Shown here: one piece after another, positions 32,547-41,106 of the stretch
How positions within the stretch are numbered: the first letter of the stretch is position 1
Layout of the letters: the number at the start of each line of letters is the position of its first letter
NCBI GenBank assembly: GCA_016124735.1
Contig: WGMZ01000052.1
Location: forward strand, 1-52,625
Source: Bacteroidota bacterium
GTDB taxonomy: Bacteria; Bacteroidota; Bacteroidia; UBA8524
Direction: 5' to 3'
DNA length: 52,625 bases
Made by a program: the position numbers and the translations under genes
The notes under the pieces: generated by a model
What the model saw: the letters and a program-made list of their open reading frames with translations, nothing else
Database searches by the model: none
Told to the model about the DNA's origin: nothing

Positions 32547-34898
32547 CTAGAAGCTTAAGCGGTAGGTGAAAGAGGGGAAAAAGGGCAATAAACTCTGCTG
32601 GTTGGCTTGCATTTTACCGGTATTCGGATCTGTCGAAATATAGAGGTAGTATGGGTTGTTTCTGTTCAGGAGATTGTATACCGATAAAATCAATTCCCGT
32701 TGAATGTCCCCACCCCAAAGGCTTCTTTTCCCTGTATAAGACACATCAAAGCGCAGGTAATAACTGAGTCGGTAGCCGTTTTTCTTTTCGTAATCAAACA
32801 CTTGATTTCCGTTGATGTCGAGGTATCTTCCGTAGGGGAATGTAACCGGATACCCTGTTCCATAGACAACGTTAAAAGAGTAACTGCTGCGGTCGTTTAC
32901 AGGAATACCCAGCATGAGATTGACCTGATGTCTGCGGTCGTAACGGTAATAGTACCATTCATCGTTATTGATTCCGTCAATCTTTCTTTTGTTCCAGGAG
33001 AGCGTGTAACCCAGCCAGCCATAGACGTTTCCAAATTTCTTTTGAAATAAGAATTCGACGCCGTAGGCTCTTCCAATTCCCTGCTTCACCCTGTCTTCCC
33101 AATCGATTTGTGCACTGGCAAAACTCACTCCTTCTGCATAATCCAACACATTATTCATCCACTTGTAGTAACCTTCTACGGAGAATTTCATGCCGTCTTT
33201 CGAGTCGCGGAAAAATCCGGCCGTTACCTGTTGACTGCTTTGGGGTTTGATATTAGGGGTAGCCGGAACCCAGAGATCCGTAGGCAAGCCTACCCCACTA
33301 TTCGAAATCATATGGAGGTATTGCTTGTTGTAGGCATAAGATGATTTAAAAGCCCATTTATCATCAATCATGTAGCGCATCGACAAGCGAGGCTCCGCTG
33401 CGAAATAGGTTTTACCTCCAATCAAAAAAGTCGAAAGGCGCATGCCTGCATTCATGCGCACCTGATCACTTACATGGATATCATCTTCCACATAGGCTGC
33501 CAATTCATTCCCGATTTTCCGCGATTGAGGTCCTAAGATCGTATCCAAAGCAGAAGATTGATTATGGAACTTCGCTTCAATGACACCGGTTCCAAAAGCA
33601 TGGACGGTTTCCCAAAAGCCAAAACGAATTTTATGCTCGTAACTTCGGGTGTATTCATAATCTGCTTTAGCTGTGAAATCGCGTATACCCGTAAAGTAGC
33701 GTAAATCGTATTGGGTCGATTGTTTGCCGGTATCGCTTTGAACAGTCGAGCTGTAATCCTGCCTTACATTGAAGATGTATTCCGCATAGCTCACAGAATA
33801 AACAGCATACAGGTGCGGACTATGGATGCGTGAATAGCGAATGGCTCCGGTAGTATTAGCCCAATCCAGCTGATTATTAAAAGTTTCCTCTACCCGGGTC
33901 GTGCCAGAAGCGGATTGATTGGTTGTTTTAGAGTAGTATTTATCCTTACTTCTGTAAAAGCTAAAGGTAATTTTTTCCTTGTCTGAAATTTGGTGTGCCA
34001 CCTTCAAAGAGGCATCGTAAAAATAGGCCCCACTTTGTTCATTTGCTGAATGCGTGGCCAGCGGATTCAATGCGTATAATAAGGGAGGAATGGTACGACG
34101 AAAGGAAGCAGAAAATGTCGTTTTACCAGATGAACTCAATGGCCCCTCCAAATTGGCAACAAAGCTCACCAGTCCAAGTGAAAAGGAGCCGTGCATTTGG
34201 TCCGCACTTCCGTCTTTCAGGGTTAGGTCGGTTACCGAAGAAAGGCGTGAACCAAAACGGGCCGGAAACCCACCTTTATACAGACTCATGCTGTTGATAC
34301 TTTGTGTATTGAAGGACGAAAAAAAACCAAAAGCATGGTAAACATTGTATACCGGCACTCCATCCAAAAGGAAAAGGTTTTGATCGGGTGTACCCCCTCT
34401 CACGTAAAAACCACCACTCCCTTCCAATCCATTCTGAATGCCCGGCATGGTTTGCAGGTTCTTAATCAGGTCCACCTCTCCGAAAACAGGTGGCATTGTG
34501 CGCATTTGATCTGAAGGTATTTGCAAGGGATCCGGTGTAGAGCTTTGTTGCCGCTCCGGAGCATCGTCGCTGGGCACCGGGTCGTCTTCAAAATAGATAT
34601 TTACCAGCAGTCCAAAATCCTGTTCCGCGCTGGTACCCACATACACGGTGTCGGAAAGCATGGTATAACCGGTATAATATATTTCAATGATTCGGTGACC
34701 AGCAGGAACGACCAGGTTGTAATACCCTTCATTGTTGGTCATTGTTTCTCTTTTTGATTTGGTATCGTACACCTGGGCCCCGACAAGGACCTCTCCGCTT
34801 TCTGCATCTCTCACGATTCCTGAAAGAGCAAAGTCTTGAGCAGAAAGCCCCATCTCACTAAGTATCAAGACAATACACAGCAACCAAAATTTTTTCAT
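32547..34898 (-). CDS. TonB-dependent receptor with carboxypeptidase-like regulatory domain
   Basis: The 783-residue protein has a signal peptide ending GLSAQ. A CarboxypepD-reg domain (residues 23-95, FALSGIVRDAESGEVLVGAQVY) comes next, then a plug with LIKNLQTMPGIQNG and GGFYVRGGTPDQNLFLLDG, and a long beta-barrel with the aromatic C-terminus FPSFTYRLSF. It imports a substrate across the outer membrane; the substrate is not identified. With the DUF4249 lipoprotein it forms the usual two-gene unit. Confidence 0.9.
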   Translation of the reverse strand: MKKFWLLCIVLILSEMGLSAQDFALSGIVRDAESGEVLVGAQVYDTKSKRETMTNNEGYYNLVVPAGHRIIEIYYTGYTMLSDTVYVGTSAEQDFGLLVNIYFEDDPVPSDDAPERQQSSTPDPLQIPSDQMRTMPPVFGEVDLIKNLQTMPGIQNGLEGSGGFYVRGGTPDQNLFLLDGVPVYNVYHAFGFFSSFNTQSINSMSLYKGGFPARFGSRLSSVTDLTLKDGSADQMHGSFSLGLVSFVANLEGPLSSSGKTTFSASFRRTIPPLLYALNPLATHSANEQSGAYFYDASLKVAHQISDKEKITFSFYRSKDKYYSKTTNQSASGTTRVEETFNNQLDWANTTGAIRYSRIHSPHLYAVYSVSYAEYIFNVRQDYSSTVQSDTGKQSTQYDLRYFTGIRDFTAKADYEYTRSYEHKIRFGFWETVHAFGTGVIEAKFHNQSSALDTILGPQSRKIGNELAAYVEDDIHVSDQVRMNAGMRLSTFLIGGKTYFAAEPRLSMRYMIDDKWAFKSSYAYNKQYLHMISNSGVGLPTDLWVPATPNIKPQSSQQVTAGFFRDSKDGMKFSVEGYYKWMNNVLDYAEGVSFASAQIDWEDRVKQGIGRAYGVEFLFQKKFGNVYGWLGYTLSWNKRKIDGINNDEWYYYRYDRRHQVNLMLGIPVNDRSSYSFNVVYGTGYPVTFPYGRYLDINGNQVFDYEKKNGYRLSYYLRFDVSYTGKRSLWGGDIQRELILSVYNLLNRNNPYYLYISTDPNTGKMQANQQSLLPFFPSFTYRLSF

Positions 34899-34950
34899 AA
34901 ATTTCTATACAAGAATAGTGAAATCTTAACGCAAATAATCGTGAGATGAT

Positions 34951-34958
34951 TATATTTG
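34951..34958 (+). promoter_or_regulatory. tRNA-Arg promoter -7 box
   Basis: TATATTTG followed by CAGCC lies 28 bases before the tRNA. The TTTGCAGCC context also appears just before the starts at 36265 and, as TTCGCAGCC, 49828. Confidence 0.55.
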
Positions 34959-34986
34959 CAGCCCATTCAACGAAATATGCTGATAC

Positions 34987-35060
34987 GGATGCGTAGCTCA
35001 ACTGGATAGAGCACCTGACTACGGATCAGGAGGTTTGGGGTTCGAATCCCTACGTGTCCG
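34987..35060 (+). tRNA. tRNA-Arg (anticodon ACG)
   Basis: A full cloverleaf of 74 bases folds: acceptor GGATGCG with CGTGTCC, D arm GCTC/GAGC, anticodon stem CCTGA/TCAGG with loop CTACGGA, and T arm TGGGG/CCCTA with loop TTCGAAT. The anticodon ACG decodes CGN and is normally edited to ICG. The discriminator is G and no CCA is encoded (CAA follows), so CCA must be added. Confidence 0.97.
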
Positions 35061-35074
35061 CAATGAAGCAGAAG

Positions 35075-35097
35075 CCCCGACTTGTTCGGGGTTTTTT
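35075..35097 (+). terminator. Intrinsic terminator of tRNA-Arg
   Basis: CCCCGA N5 TCGGGG stem followed by TTTTTT, 15 bases after the tRNA. Confidence 0.9.
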
Positions 35098-35462
35098 GTT
35101 TTCCAGCGGGCCAAGCTTGCTTGAGCGCTCATGGAAATAAAAAAACGAGGCTGCGAAGCAGCCGGGCTTCGCTTCATTGCGGGCCACCCCCAACACGGAT
35201 CACGAGCGAACGAAGTGAGCGAGTAATCCCGGTTCACGTAAGGGAAGTAAGCGCAATAAGCGAATGAAGAGACTTGGGTCAGATCGGCTGCGTCGAAAAC
35301 GATCCCACTAATGCGGGAAAAACGAATCCCTCTTCGCGGGATAGAACGACTTTTGAGACGTAAGAGAAGTAAGCGAATAAATAGAAGTAAGCGTAATTGG
35401 TGATTGAATGTTTCTGGACTCTTCCATTTGCCAAATCAAATCATAGAAAAGATTCAAACTAA
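35098..35462. other. Intergenic region, low-complexity, no gene
   Basis: No coding region is supported. It holds short repeated AGAAGTAAGCG-like phrases (around 35242, 35360 and 35381), the inverted pair CGCTCGT/ACGAGCG-like around 35100 and 35200, and GCGAACGAAGTGAGCGAG. These look like degenerate simple repeats. Confidence 0.5.
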
Positions 35463-36125
35463 TCACCAACAAAATCCAGCGCTGACGCCATTCCAAATAG
35501 AAACTTTGGATAGATGATAAATATCTGTACCGTATGGAGGTGGGTTCTCAATCGCAAGGCTCGAGTGCTTATCAAATGTGTTGAATATCCGAAAATCAGA
35601 GTAGATCGAAAGAAAAATACAGCTGGTAACAGTATAAGATAGGCGCAGTTCAGTCATGATTCCCAAATCCTGATTGTGCAGCTTCTGGAAGTGACCTTCG
35701 TATACGGTATATCCATTTGCCTTCCATGGAAGCATTGTGTCTACCTGAACTTCATAGCCCCATCTATAGGATAAACCAGCACCCACAGCCAATCGCCATT
35801 TGGCTCGCTTCAATTCGATAAGTCGATAAATACCTGCAGTCAGAACATTGTGCCTGAGTTCAAAAAGATCGTACCTAATGTTAGGACTTTTCTCAGATCC
35901 TTTGCCATTCATGAAATTATAGGAAAGCCTTAAATCCAGTTCTTTTCCCAGGGCGTAATTCAGTGCAAAAAGATTCGGAAAAAATTTAGGACTAAAATTC
36001 TTATGATATTTCGGAACATAGGAGGAGGCAAATCCCATTTCGATTGAAATGCGTTGAGCATAACATCTTTGGCCAATGGTACCAGACACGCAAAGCGCCA
36101 GAAATAGGATGATTACTTTTGTCAT
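35463..36125 (-). CDS. Probable outer-membrane beta-barrel protein
   Basis: The 220-residue product has a signal peptide (MTKVIILFLALCVSGT, cleaved near CYAQ). Alternating hydrophobic strands follow, such as ISIEMGFASSYVP, LDLRLSYNFMNG, WRLAVGAGLSYRWGYEV and TELRLSYTVTSCIFLSIY. Length and strand pattern fit a small outer-membrane barrel of about eight strands. No family is recognised. The start at 36125 is chosen for its clean signal peptide; longer in-frame starts exist to 36155. Confidence 0.6.
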   Translation of the reverse strand: MTKVIILFLALCVSGTIGQRCYAQRISIEMGFASSYVPKYHKNFSPKFFPNLFALNYALGKELDLRLSYNFMNGKGSEKSPNIRYDLFELRHNVLTAGIYRLIELKRAKWRLAVGAGLSYRWGYEVQVDTMLPWKANGYTVYEGHFQKLHNQDLGIMTELRLSYTVTSCIFLSIYSDFRIFNTFDKHSSLAIENPPPYGTDIYHLSKVSIWNGVSAGFCW

Positions 36126-36264
36126 GCGAATAGCACGCATTAAAACGGTGCTCAAATTTACAGAGCCTCATTTCCATAAGCCTGTTGCCTGTAGCTCATC
36201 GCTTGCGGACTTTCATCGGTAGCTTCTTAACTTTAAATTAACACTGAATTCGAACTTTGCAGCC

Positions 36265-36669
36265 GTGAAACTTAGCTCAATCTTGCTTTTTTTCGGTGTC
36301 CTGCTTCTGATTCCTGCCTGCAAGGAAGACTCTCTGGAGGCGATGGACATCTACCACCGATGCGATCCGGATACAGTCTATTTTGAACAGGACGTATTTC
36401 CCATTCTTAAATCGCGCTGCGGAATACCGGCTTGTCACAATGATCTGTCTGCTTGTGGAGACGTAATCATCATGGATTATTCCTCTTTGATGAAATCGCA
36501 GATAATTACTCCGGGGCAACCCAAATACAGCGGACTTTGGATAAGCATCAATGATACCGACCCTTCTATCCGCATGCCGCTGACTCAAAAATCTTTGGAT
36601 TCTGCTCAATTGCTCCTCATTAAAACCTGGATTGAACAGGGTGCTTTAGGCAACCGGTGTACGCCGTGA
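36265..36669 (+). CDS. Small lipoprotein with cytochrome-c-like CX4CH motif
   Basis: The 134-residue product starts at GTG 36265 with a lipobox LIPAC (C19). The mature part has FEQDVFPILKSRCGIPACH, where C52 and C57-H58 form a CX4CH motif, then YSSLM, and a later RMPLTQKSL that supplies a possible distal Met, then LLIKTWIEQGA. This is the layout of the planctomycete-type PSCyt1/cytochrome-c domain seen in Bacteroidota lipoproteins, in which CX4CH variants occur. Heme binding is likely but unproved. It stands alone, with repeats right after its stop. Confidence 0.75.
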   Translation: MKLSSILLFFGVLLLIPACKEDSLEAMDIYHRCDPDTVYFEQDVFPILKSRCGIPACHNDLSACGDVIIMDYSSLMKSQIITPGQPKYSGLWISINDTDPSIRMPLTQKSLDSAQLLLIKTWIEQGALGNRCTP

Positions 36670-36670
36670 G

Positions 36671-36712
36671 GAGTACATAAGTACTGAGTACTAAAGTACA
36701 GAGTACAAAAGT
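36671..36712. repeat. Short repeat of AGTACTGAGTACT type
   Basis: AGTACTGAGTACTAAAGT at 36680..36697 equals 2057..2074 exactly and is followed by ACAGAGTACAAAAGT. The block directly follows the cytochrome-like gene. Confidence 0.7.
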
Positions 36713-37228
36713 CACGTGTATCCGTTTATTTCCCACAAAATCTATTTGTTGATGGGTTAGTCAAACCATTTTCCTGCTTTCTATTTCCTTTTTTTTAGAA
36801 AAAAAGGAAGAAAAAAATCGCGCTTGCTTCCTCAATGACCCGCTAAGCCTTCCTTCGTTATCCCGCACGTGCGGGATATCCGCTCCGTCAGGCAGCGGGT
36901 ACCCCATCACCGGAAGGTAGGCGCCTATTGCTGACGCCAGCTTAAACTAACATCTCAGTCGGTAAGAAATTGATTAGCTTCTCGCGGGTGGGCTGGCCAA
37001 AATGCGGGCCGTGCGTTGGCGTGATGTTTTTTTTAGGAAGGCCAGATGCAATGGCCGACCGTTAAGAAAAAAACAGAGAGCGGGGAAGCATATTTTGGCC
37101 TTGATTTTTTGGTTCGTTTTGTATCAAGACAAAATGAACATACAATAAGAAAGTAAAAGGAATATTCTCACCAATCAGAAGTGGTATTGAAGCAGGGACT
37201 CATGACAAAAGTACTAAGCGCAATAATT
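36713..37228. other. Intergenic region with repetitive element, no gene
   Basis: No start-to-stop gene is supported. It contains an A/T-rich pair TTTTTTTTAGAAAAAAAGG (36788..), a 16-bp perfect palindrome TCCCGCACGTGCGGGA at 36861..36876, and a T8 run at 37028..37036. A plus-strand frame near 37090-37140 reads FGLDFLVRFVSRQNEH with no supporting start; similar peptides are seen in over-predicted Bacteroidota ORFs, so this looks like a dispersed non-coding element. Confidence 0.5.
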
Positions 37229-37645
37229 TTATTTTACCAATACCCGTGTTCCATGGCGTTCGGCTTTGCCGCGTCCCCATGCAGCCATGGCCCATAGAAC
37301 GGGCTCCAGCGTATACCCCTCTTCGGTAAGGGAATATTCCACGCGCGGCGGGATTTCGGCATAAACCTCTCTTTTGACAAATCCATCTTCCTCCAGAGCG
37401 CGGAGCTGCATGCTCAGCATTTTATCGGTGATAGCTGGTATCCTTCGCTTCAGTTCCACAAAACGCTTCTTCCCCCCCAGCAAATACCACATCACTACCG
37501 CTTTCCATTTCCCTCCAATAAAATTGGCAGTGACATCCAGGGCACAGTGAAATTCATTGCCCCGGATATGAAAACGGTATTCTTTGTCGTCTATAATCAT
37601 TTTAAATCCCTGGTTTACAGCAATACTATCCTTTAGGTTCGTCAC
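37229..37645 (-). CDS. HxlR-family transcriptional regulator
   Basis: The 138-residue protein carries the HxlR winged helix: CALDVTANFIGGKWKAVVMW, then FVELKRRIPAITDKMLSMQLRALEEDGFVKRE and VEYSLTEEGYTLEPVLWAMAAWG. These regulators act as homodimers, often repressors of divergent redox genes. The divergent gene encodes an NADP-reductase-like protein, and a strong palindrome lies between the two, so control of both genes is likely. A later ATG at 37600 is a weaker alternative start. Confidence 0.92.
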   Translation of the reverse strand: MTNLKDSIAVNQGFKMIIDDKEYRFHIRGNEFHCALDVTANFIGGKWKAVVMWYLLGGKKRFVELKRRIPAITDKMLSMQLRALEEDGFVKREVYAEIPPRVEYSLTEEGYTLEPVLWAMAAWGRGKAERHGTRVLVK

Positions 37646-37676
37646 TCTATTTTCACTCAGTCTGAACAGATTGATG

Positions 37677-37698
37677 TTTCAAAACTATACTTTTGAAA
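37677..37698. promoter_or_regulatory. HxlR operator overlapping the -7 box
   Basis: TTTCAAAA N6 TTTTGAAA is a perfect 8-bp inverted repeat. TACTTTTG (37688..37695), the best -7 box for the plus-strand reductase gene, lies across its right arm, so a bound regulator would block RNA polymerase. Confidence 0.65.
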
Positions 37699-37721
37699 GT
37701 GAAAAATAAATATTGAGTAAA

Positions 37722-38390
37722 ATGAAAATAGCTGTATTAGGAACAGGAGTAGTAGGTCGGAGCATCGCCGGCAAACTACTCGAACTCGGTCATGAGGTTT
37801 ATATGGGAACACGCGATCCCGAGCAAACACAAAATATGGAAAAAGACGACTTCCGTATGAGCGATTGGTTAGGAGATCATGAGGTGTATCTGGTCACTTT
37901 TTCCGAAGCTGCCACCGCGGCGGAAATGCTGGTTAATTGCAGCGGCGGAATGGTGAGCCTGGAAGTATTGCGCATGGCAAATGCCGATGACCAGGGCAAT
38001 AAAATCCTTCTGGATGTTGCCAACCCACTGGATTTTTCCAAAGGCTTCCCTCCTACCTTAAACCCCTGCAACGACGATTCGTTGGGCGAACAAATTCAAC
38101 GTAACTATCCCAATCTGCGGGTAGTAAAAAGTCTGAATACCATGAACTGTGATTTGATGGTACAACCGAGCCTGGTTCCCGGAAATCATCAGGTTTTTAT
38201 GAGTGGAGACGATGCAGAAGCCAAAGCAACAGTTTCTTCTCTACTCCAATCGTTTGGCTGGGGCGAAAACCGGATCATCGATCTGGGAGGCATTGAAACA
38301 GCCAAAGGCGCCGAACAACTGCTTCCAATCTGGCTTCGCCTTATGCAAGCCAAAGGTTCCGTGATGTTCAATTTTGCCATTATCGAATAA
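37722..38390 (+). CDS. NADP(H)-binding oxidoreductase, F420-dependent-reductase-like
   Basis: The 222-residue product begins MKIAVLGTGVVGRSIAGKLL, a GxGxxG Rossmann NADP-binding start, then GHEVYMGTRDPEQT with the Arg that selects NADP. Its later LDVANPLDFSKGFPP and VVKSLNTMNC segments match the NADPH:F420-reductase-like (FNO/NOX) family; F420 itself is not expected here. It may act on a small molecule or another electron carrier. ATG 37722 is chosen over TTG 37713. It is divergent from the HxlR gene. Confidence 0.85.
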   Translation: MKIAVLGTGVVGRSIAGKLLELGHEVYMGTRDPEQTQNMEKDDFRMSDWLGDHEVYLVTFSEAATAAEMLVNCSGGMVSLEVLRMANADDQGNKILLDVANPLDFSKGFPPTLNPCNDDSLGEQIQRNYPNLRVVKSLNTMNCDLMVQPSLVPGNHQVFMSGDDAEAKATVSSLLQSFGWGENRIIDLGGIETAKGAEQLLPIWLRLMQAKGSVMFNFAIIE

Positions 38391-38391
38391 A

Positions 38392-38422
38392 AAGAAAAGC
38401 CTCCAAAAGAGGCCTTTCTTTT
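38392..38422 (+). terminator. Terminator between convergent genes
   Basis: AAGAAAAGCCTC N5 GAGGCCTTTCTT forms a 12-bp stem with one mismatch and ends in T-rich sequence, directly after the reductase stop. It may serve both directions. Confidence 0.7.
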
Positions 38423-38444
38423 ACAACACACTACAGTATAAAAA

Positions 38445-39953
38445 CTAATACCACAGCGTAATCTGGAAAATCTGATCGTTTTCCGAAGGGTTGATGGGTA
38501 TCACCTGTGGATCATCTCCAAAAGGATCCGCAACATATACATTGCAGGAACCACTCAAACCAGAAATGCGAAATGCAGCTCCCAGATCACTTAATGTATT
38601 AACGCGCCAAATCGAAGAATAGTTTTTCGATTCGACCCCTTCTGCAAGAATTTTATACTCTGCCCCTTCTTCCGGTTTCGCTTCTTCCAATGCACCACGA
38701 TAACGCAGGTTCTGTTCTCGCTCTTCCTGATGATCGATGGCGGGTTTATCCGGGTTTACCTGTTCCTCCTTCACCGTTGATTTTAAGATTACTTTCTTGT
38801 TCTCATCTACGGTAAGGTATCCCTCATAATTCGACTGCACCACATATTTTGCAATTGCTTCCAAATGTTTCGTGCCAAGGCTTTCAGATTGAAAAGCCAC
38901 GCTCTCAGTCTTTCCTTTATCAATAATTTTTAAAGTTACTTCTGCTCCAGGCTTGATTTTTTCAAAGGCTCCCAAAACTTCCTCCACTGAACGAACCGAT
39001 TGACCATTTACCTCCAATATTTGTGCTCCTTCCTTTCCCTTTAATACTTTTTCAGCCGGAGAGCCGGGCAACAAACTGTTAAAAACCGGCAGGGTATCGC
39101 GCTTTATCCAGGGCTGGCCATACAAGGCCCTATACGAATCGTAATCGTATTGTTCTGCAATTTCCAATCCGAGCCAGGCCCGCTGAACTGTTCCATTATG
39201 GGTTAAGATATCCGATACTAAACGAGCGCATATCCCCGACTCCAATGCAAAATTGATCTGCGGCTGCCAAATGTCTTCTACTCCTTTTTCTGCAAAGGCA
39301 ATCTGAGAATTCATTCCCAGCACCGCTCCTTTCTCATCCAACAGGGGTCCTCCTGAATTTCCCCAGATAACTGTTGCAGTGGTTTGTAAAAAGCCAAATT
39401 TCCCGGTTGCTCCTTCTCTTACTCTGTTTTTTGCAGAGATGATACCATCCGTTACGGTATATGGATACTCGCCCAAAGGATTACCGATGGCATACACCGG
39501 CTCACCGATGCGAGCCGTTTCTTTCCTGAAATCCAGACTTTCTATCTCAGGACCCGGATCATCTACAAATTCTAAAACGGCCAGATCGTAAAAACTATCT
39601 CCCCCTTTCACTTTCATCCGGTAGCGCTTTCTGCTGATACTATACACCACCAGTGCTCCGTCCTCCTCTGCAGCCTTCTCTACCACATGCGCATTGGTAA
39701 CCACATACAATTTTTCATCCCTGCGAATAACGAAACCAGACCCGGATGATTTGCTCTTACTCAGATCCAGCATTTTTTCATACGCCAAATCCGGCGCACC
39801 GCGAAAACCAAGTACCTGTTTACCCATGTCTGTTTTGTAAACTGCAACAGTGACCACAGCTGCCAAACTCTTCTCCAGCATATCGGAACGATTCTGACCC
39901 ATACTCTGGACAACGCTCAATAATGCCAGCACCAGTATTTTGATTTTTTTCAT
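38445..39953 (-). CDS. HtrA/Deg-like secreted serine protease with PDZ domain
   Basis: The 502-residue protein has a signal peptide (MKKIKILVLALLSVVQSMGQ). The trypsin-like domain has its catalytic triad at H89 (VVTNAHVV), D123 (SFYDLAVLEF) and S200 (WGNSGGPLLD). A PDZ domain follows (FNSLLPGSPAEKVLKGKEG). The last ~150 residues are a proline/charge-rich linker and a beta-rich domain of unknown function. It likely removes damaged periplasmic proteins. The start at 39953 was chosen for its signal peptide; a longer frame extends to 40025. Confidence 0.88.
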   Translation of the reverse strand: MKKIKILVLALLSVVQSMGQNRSDMLEKSLAAVVTVAVYKTDMGKQVLGFRGAPDLAYEKMLDLSKSKSSGSGFVIRRDEKLYVVTNAHVVEKAAEEDGALVVYSISRKRYRMKVKGGDSFYDLAVLEFVDDPGPEIESLDFRKETARIGEPVYAIGNPLGEYPYTVTDGIISAKNRVREGATGKFGFLQTTATVIWGNSGGPLLDEKGAVLGMNSQIAFAEKGVEDIWQPQINFALESGICARLVSDILTHNGTVQRAWLGLEIAEQYDYDSYRALYGQPWIKRDTLPVFNSLLPGSPAEKVLKGKEGAQILEVNGQSVRSVEEVLGAFEKIKPGAEVTLKIIDKGKTESVAFQSESLGTKHLEAIAKYVVQSNYEGYLTVDENKKVILKSTVKEEQVNPDKPAIDHQEEREQNLRYRGALEEAKPEEGAEYKILAEGVESKNYSSIWRVNTLSDLGAAFRISGLSGSCNVYVADPFGDDPQVIPINPSENDQIFQITLWY

Positions 39954-40049
39954 AGGAAGGCTTTCACACAAAATAAAACAATTTCGTTTCCATCTATCCG
40001 GCCTCCAAAAAGAAGGTAAATGCATCCTTCATCTTAAAGTCATTAAACT

Positions 40050-40057
40050 TACCTTTG
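40050..40057 (+). promoter_or_regulatory. -7 box of the isoprenoid operon
   Basis: TACCTTTG matches TAnnTTTG and lies 22 bases before the TTG start of the isomerase gene. Confidence 0.5.
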
Positions 40058-40079
40058 TTCCTCACGCTTTACCGAACAC

Positions 40080-41105
40080 TTGAAAAATCTGGATTTAGGA
40101 AAAACGTCAGAGCGAAAAAAAGACCATATCGATTTGGCTTTTCATTCGCGAGTGGAACTGGCACAGTTGGATGCTCGTTTTTATTATGAGCCTCTTTTGT
40201 CGGCCCACCCCAGTGAAAACGCAGTGATTCCCCGCGTATTTCTCGGTAAAACATTCCGATTCCCACTGTGGGTATCCAGCATGACCGGAGGGACAAAGGA
40301 AGCAGGCACCATCAACCGAAATCTTGCCCGTGCTGCCAATGAATTTGGCTTTGGTATGGGTTTGGGCTCCTGTCGAATCATTCTGGAAGATGATACCTAC
40401 CTGAAAGATTTTCAGTTGCGCCCCATCATCGGCGACGAACAGGCTTTCTATGCTAATCTTGGCATTGCGCAAGTTGCACGGCTTCTGGAAGATGGAAAGG
40501 CAGATTTGATGCAAGCTTTGGTTAACAAACTTGATGCCGATGGATTGATTATTCACGTCAATCCGCTCCAGGAATGGCTTCAACCAGAAGGAGACCGAAT
40601 CAGCGAAGCTCCCCTTGTCACGATTCAAAAAGCCATGGATCATTTTCGGGGTAAAATCATTGTGAAAGAAGTAGGTCAAGGCATGGGACCAGCCAGCATC
40701 CGGAAACTTCTGGAACTTCCTCTGGCAGGCATTGAGCTTGCCGCAAACGGCGGCACCAACTTTGCCTTGCTCGAATTACTTCGTGCTGATGAAGCCAAAC
40801 AAGCCGCGTTTAAGGCTATACCTCAACTTGGTCACCATGCCGAAGAGATGCTGGATTGGTGCAATCAACTATTTGATCCCAATACTTCGCTGTGCCGCGA
40901 CCTGATTATATCCGGTGGAGTGCAGGATTTTCTGGATGGATATTATTTTACGGAGAAAAGTAAAATGAATGCGGTGTACGGACAGGCGTCAGCCTTGCTT
41001 AAATATGCCAGGGAAGATTACGAAAAGCTACAACATTATTTAACAGAACAAGTTCGCGGCTTTGGATTGGCTCAATCCTACCTTAGGCTGCGGGAGAATA
41101 TTTAG
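40080..41105 (+). CDS. fni: Type 2 isopentenyl-diphosphate isomerase
   Basis: The 341-residue FMN enzyme interconverts IPP and DMAPP. It shows SERKKDHIDLAF at the N-terminus, FPLWVSSMTGGTKEAGTIN, MGLGSCR, LIIHVNPLQEWLQPEGD, VKEVGQGMGP, LAANGGTNF and SGGVQDFLDGYYF. The initiation codon is TTG at 40080, giving the N-terminus MKNLDLGKTSERKKDH. It begins an operon with HMG-CoA reductase 1 base after its stop. Confidence 0.95.
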   Translation: MKNLDLGKTSERKKDHIDLAFHSRVELAQLDARFYYEPLLSAHPSENAVIPRVFLGKTFRFPLWVSSMTGGTKEAGTINRNLARAANEFGFGMGLGSCRIILEDDTYLKDFQLRPIIGDEQAFYANLGIAQVARLLEDGKADLMQALVNKLDADGLIIHVNPLQEWLQPEGDRISEAPLVTIQKAMDHFRGKIIVKEVGQGMGPASIRKLLELPLAGIELAANGGTNFALLELLRADEAKQAAFKAIPQLGHHAEEMLDWCNQLFDPNTSLCRDLIISGGVQDFLDGYYFTEKSKMNAVYGQASALLKYAREDYEKLQHYLTEQVRGFGLAQSYLRLRENI

Positions 41106-41106
41106 T

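Noticed and set aside
34987-35060. Further tRNA genes
   Set aside because: No second cloverleaf was found near the tRNA-Arg.
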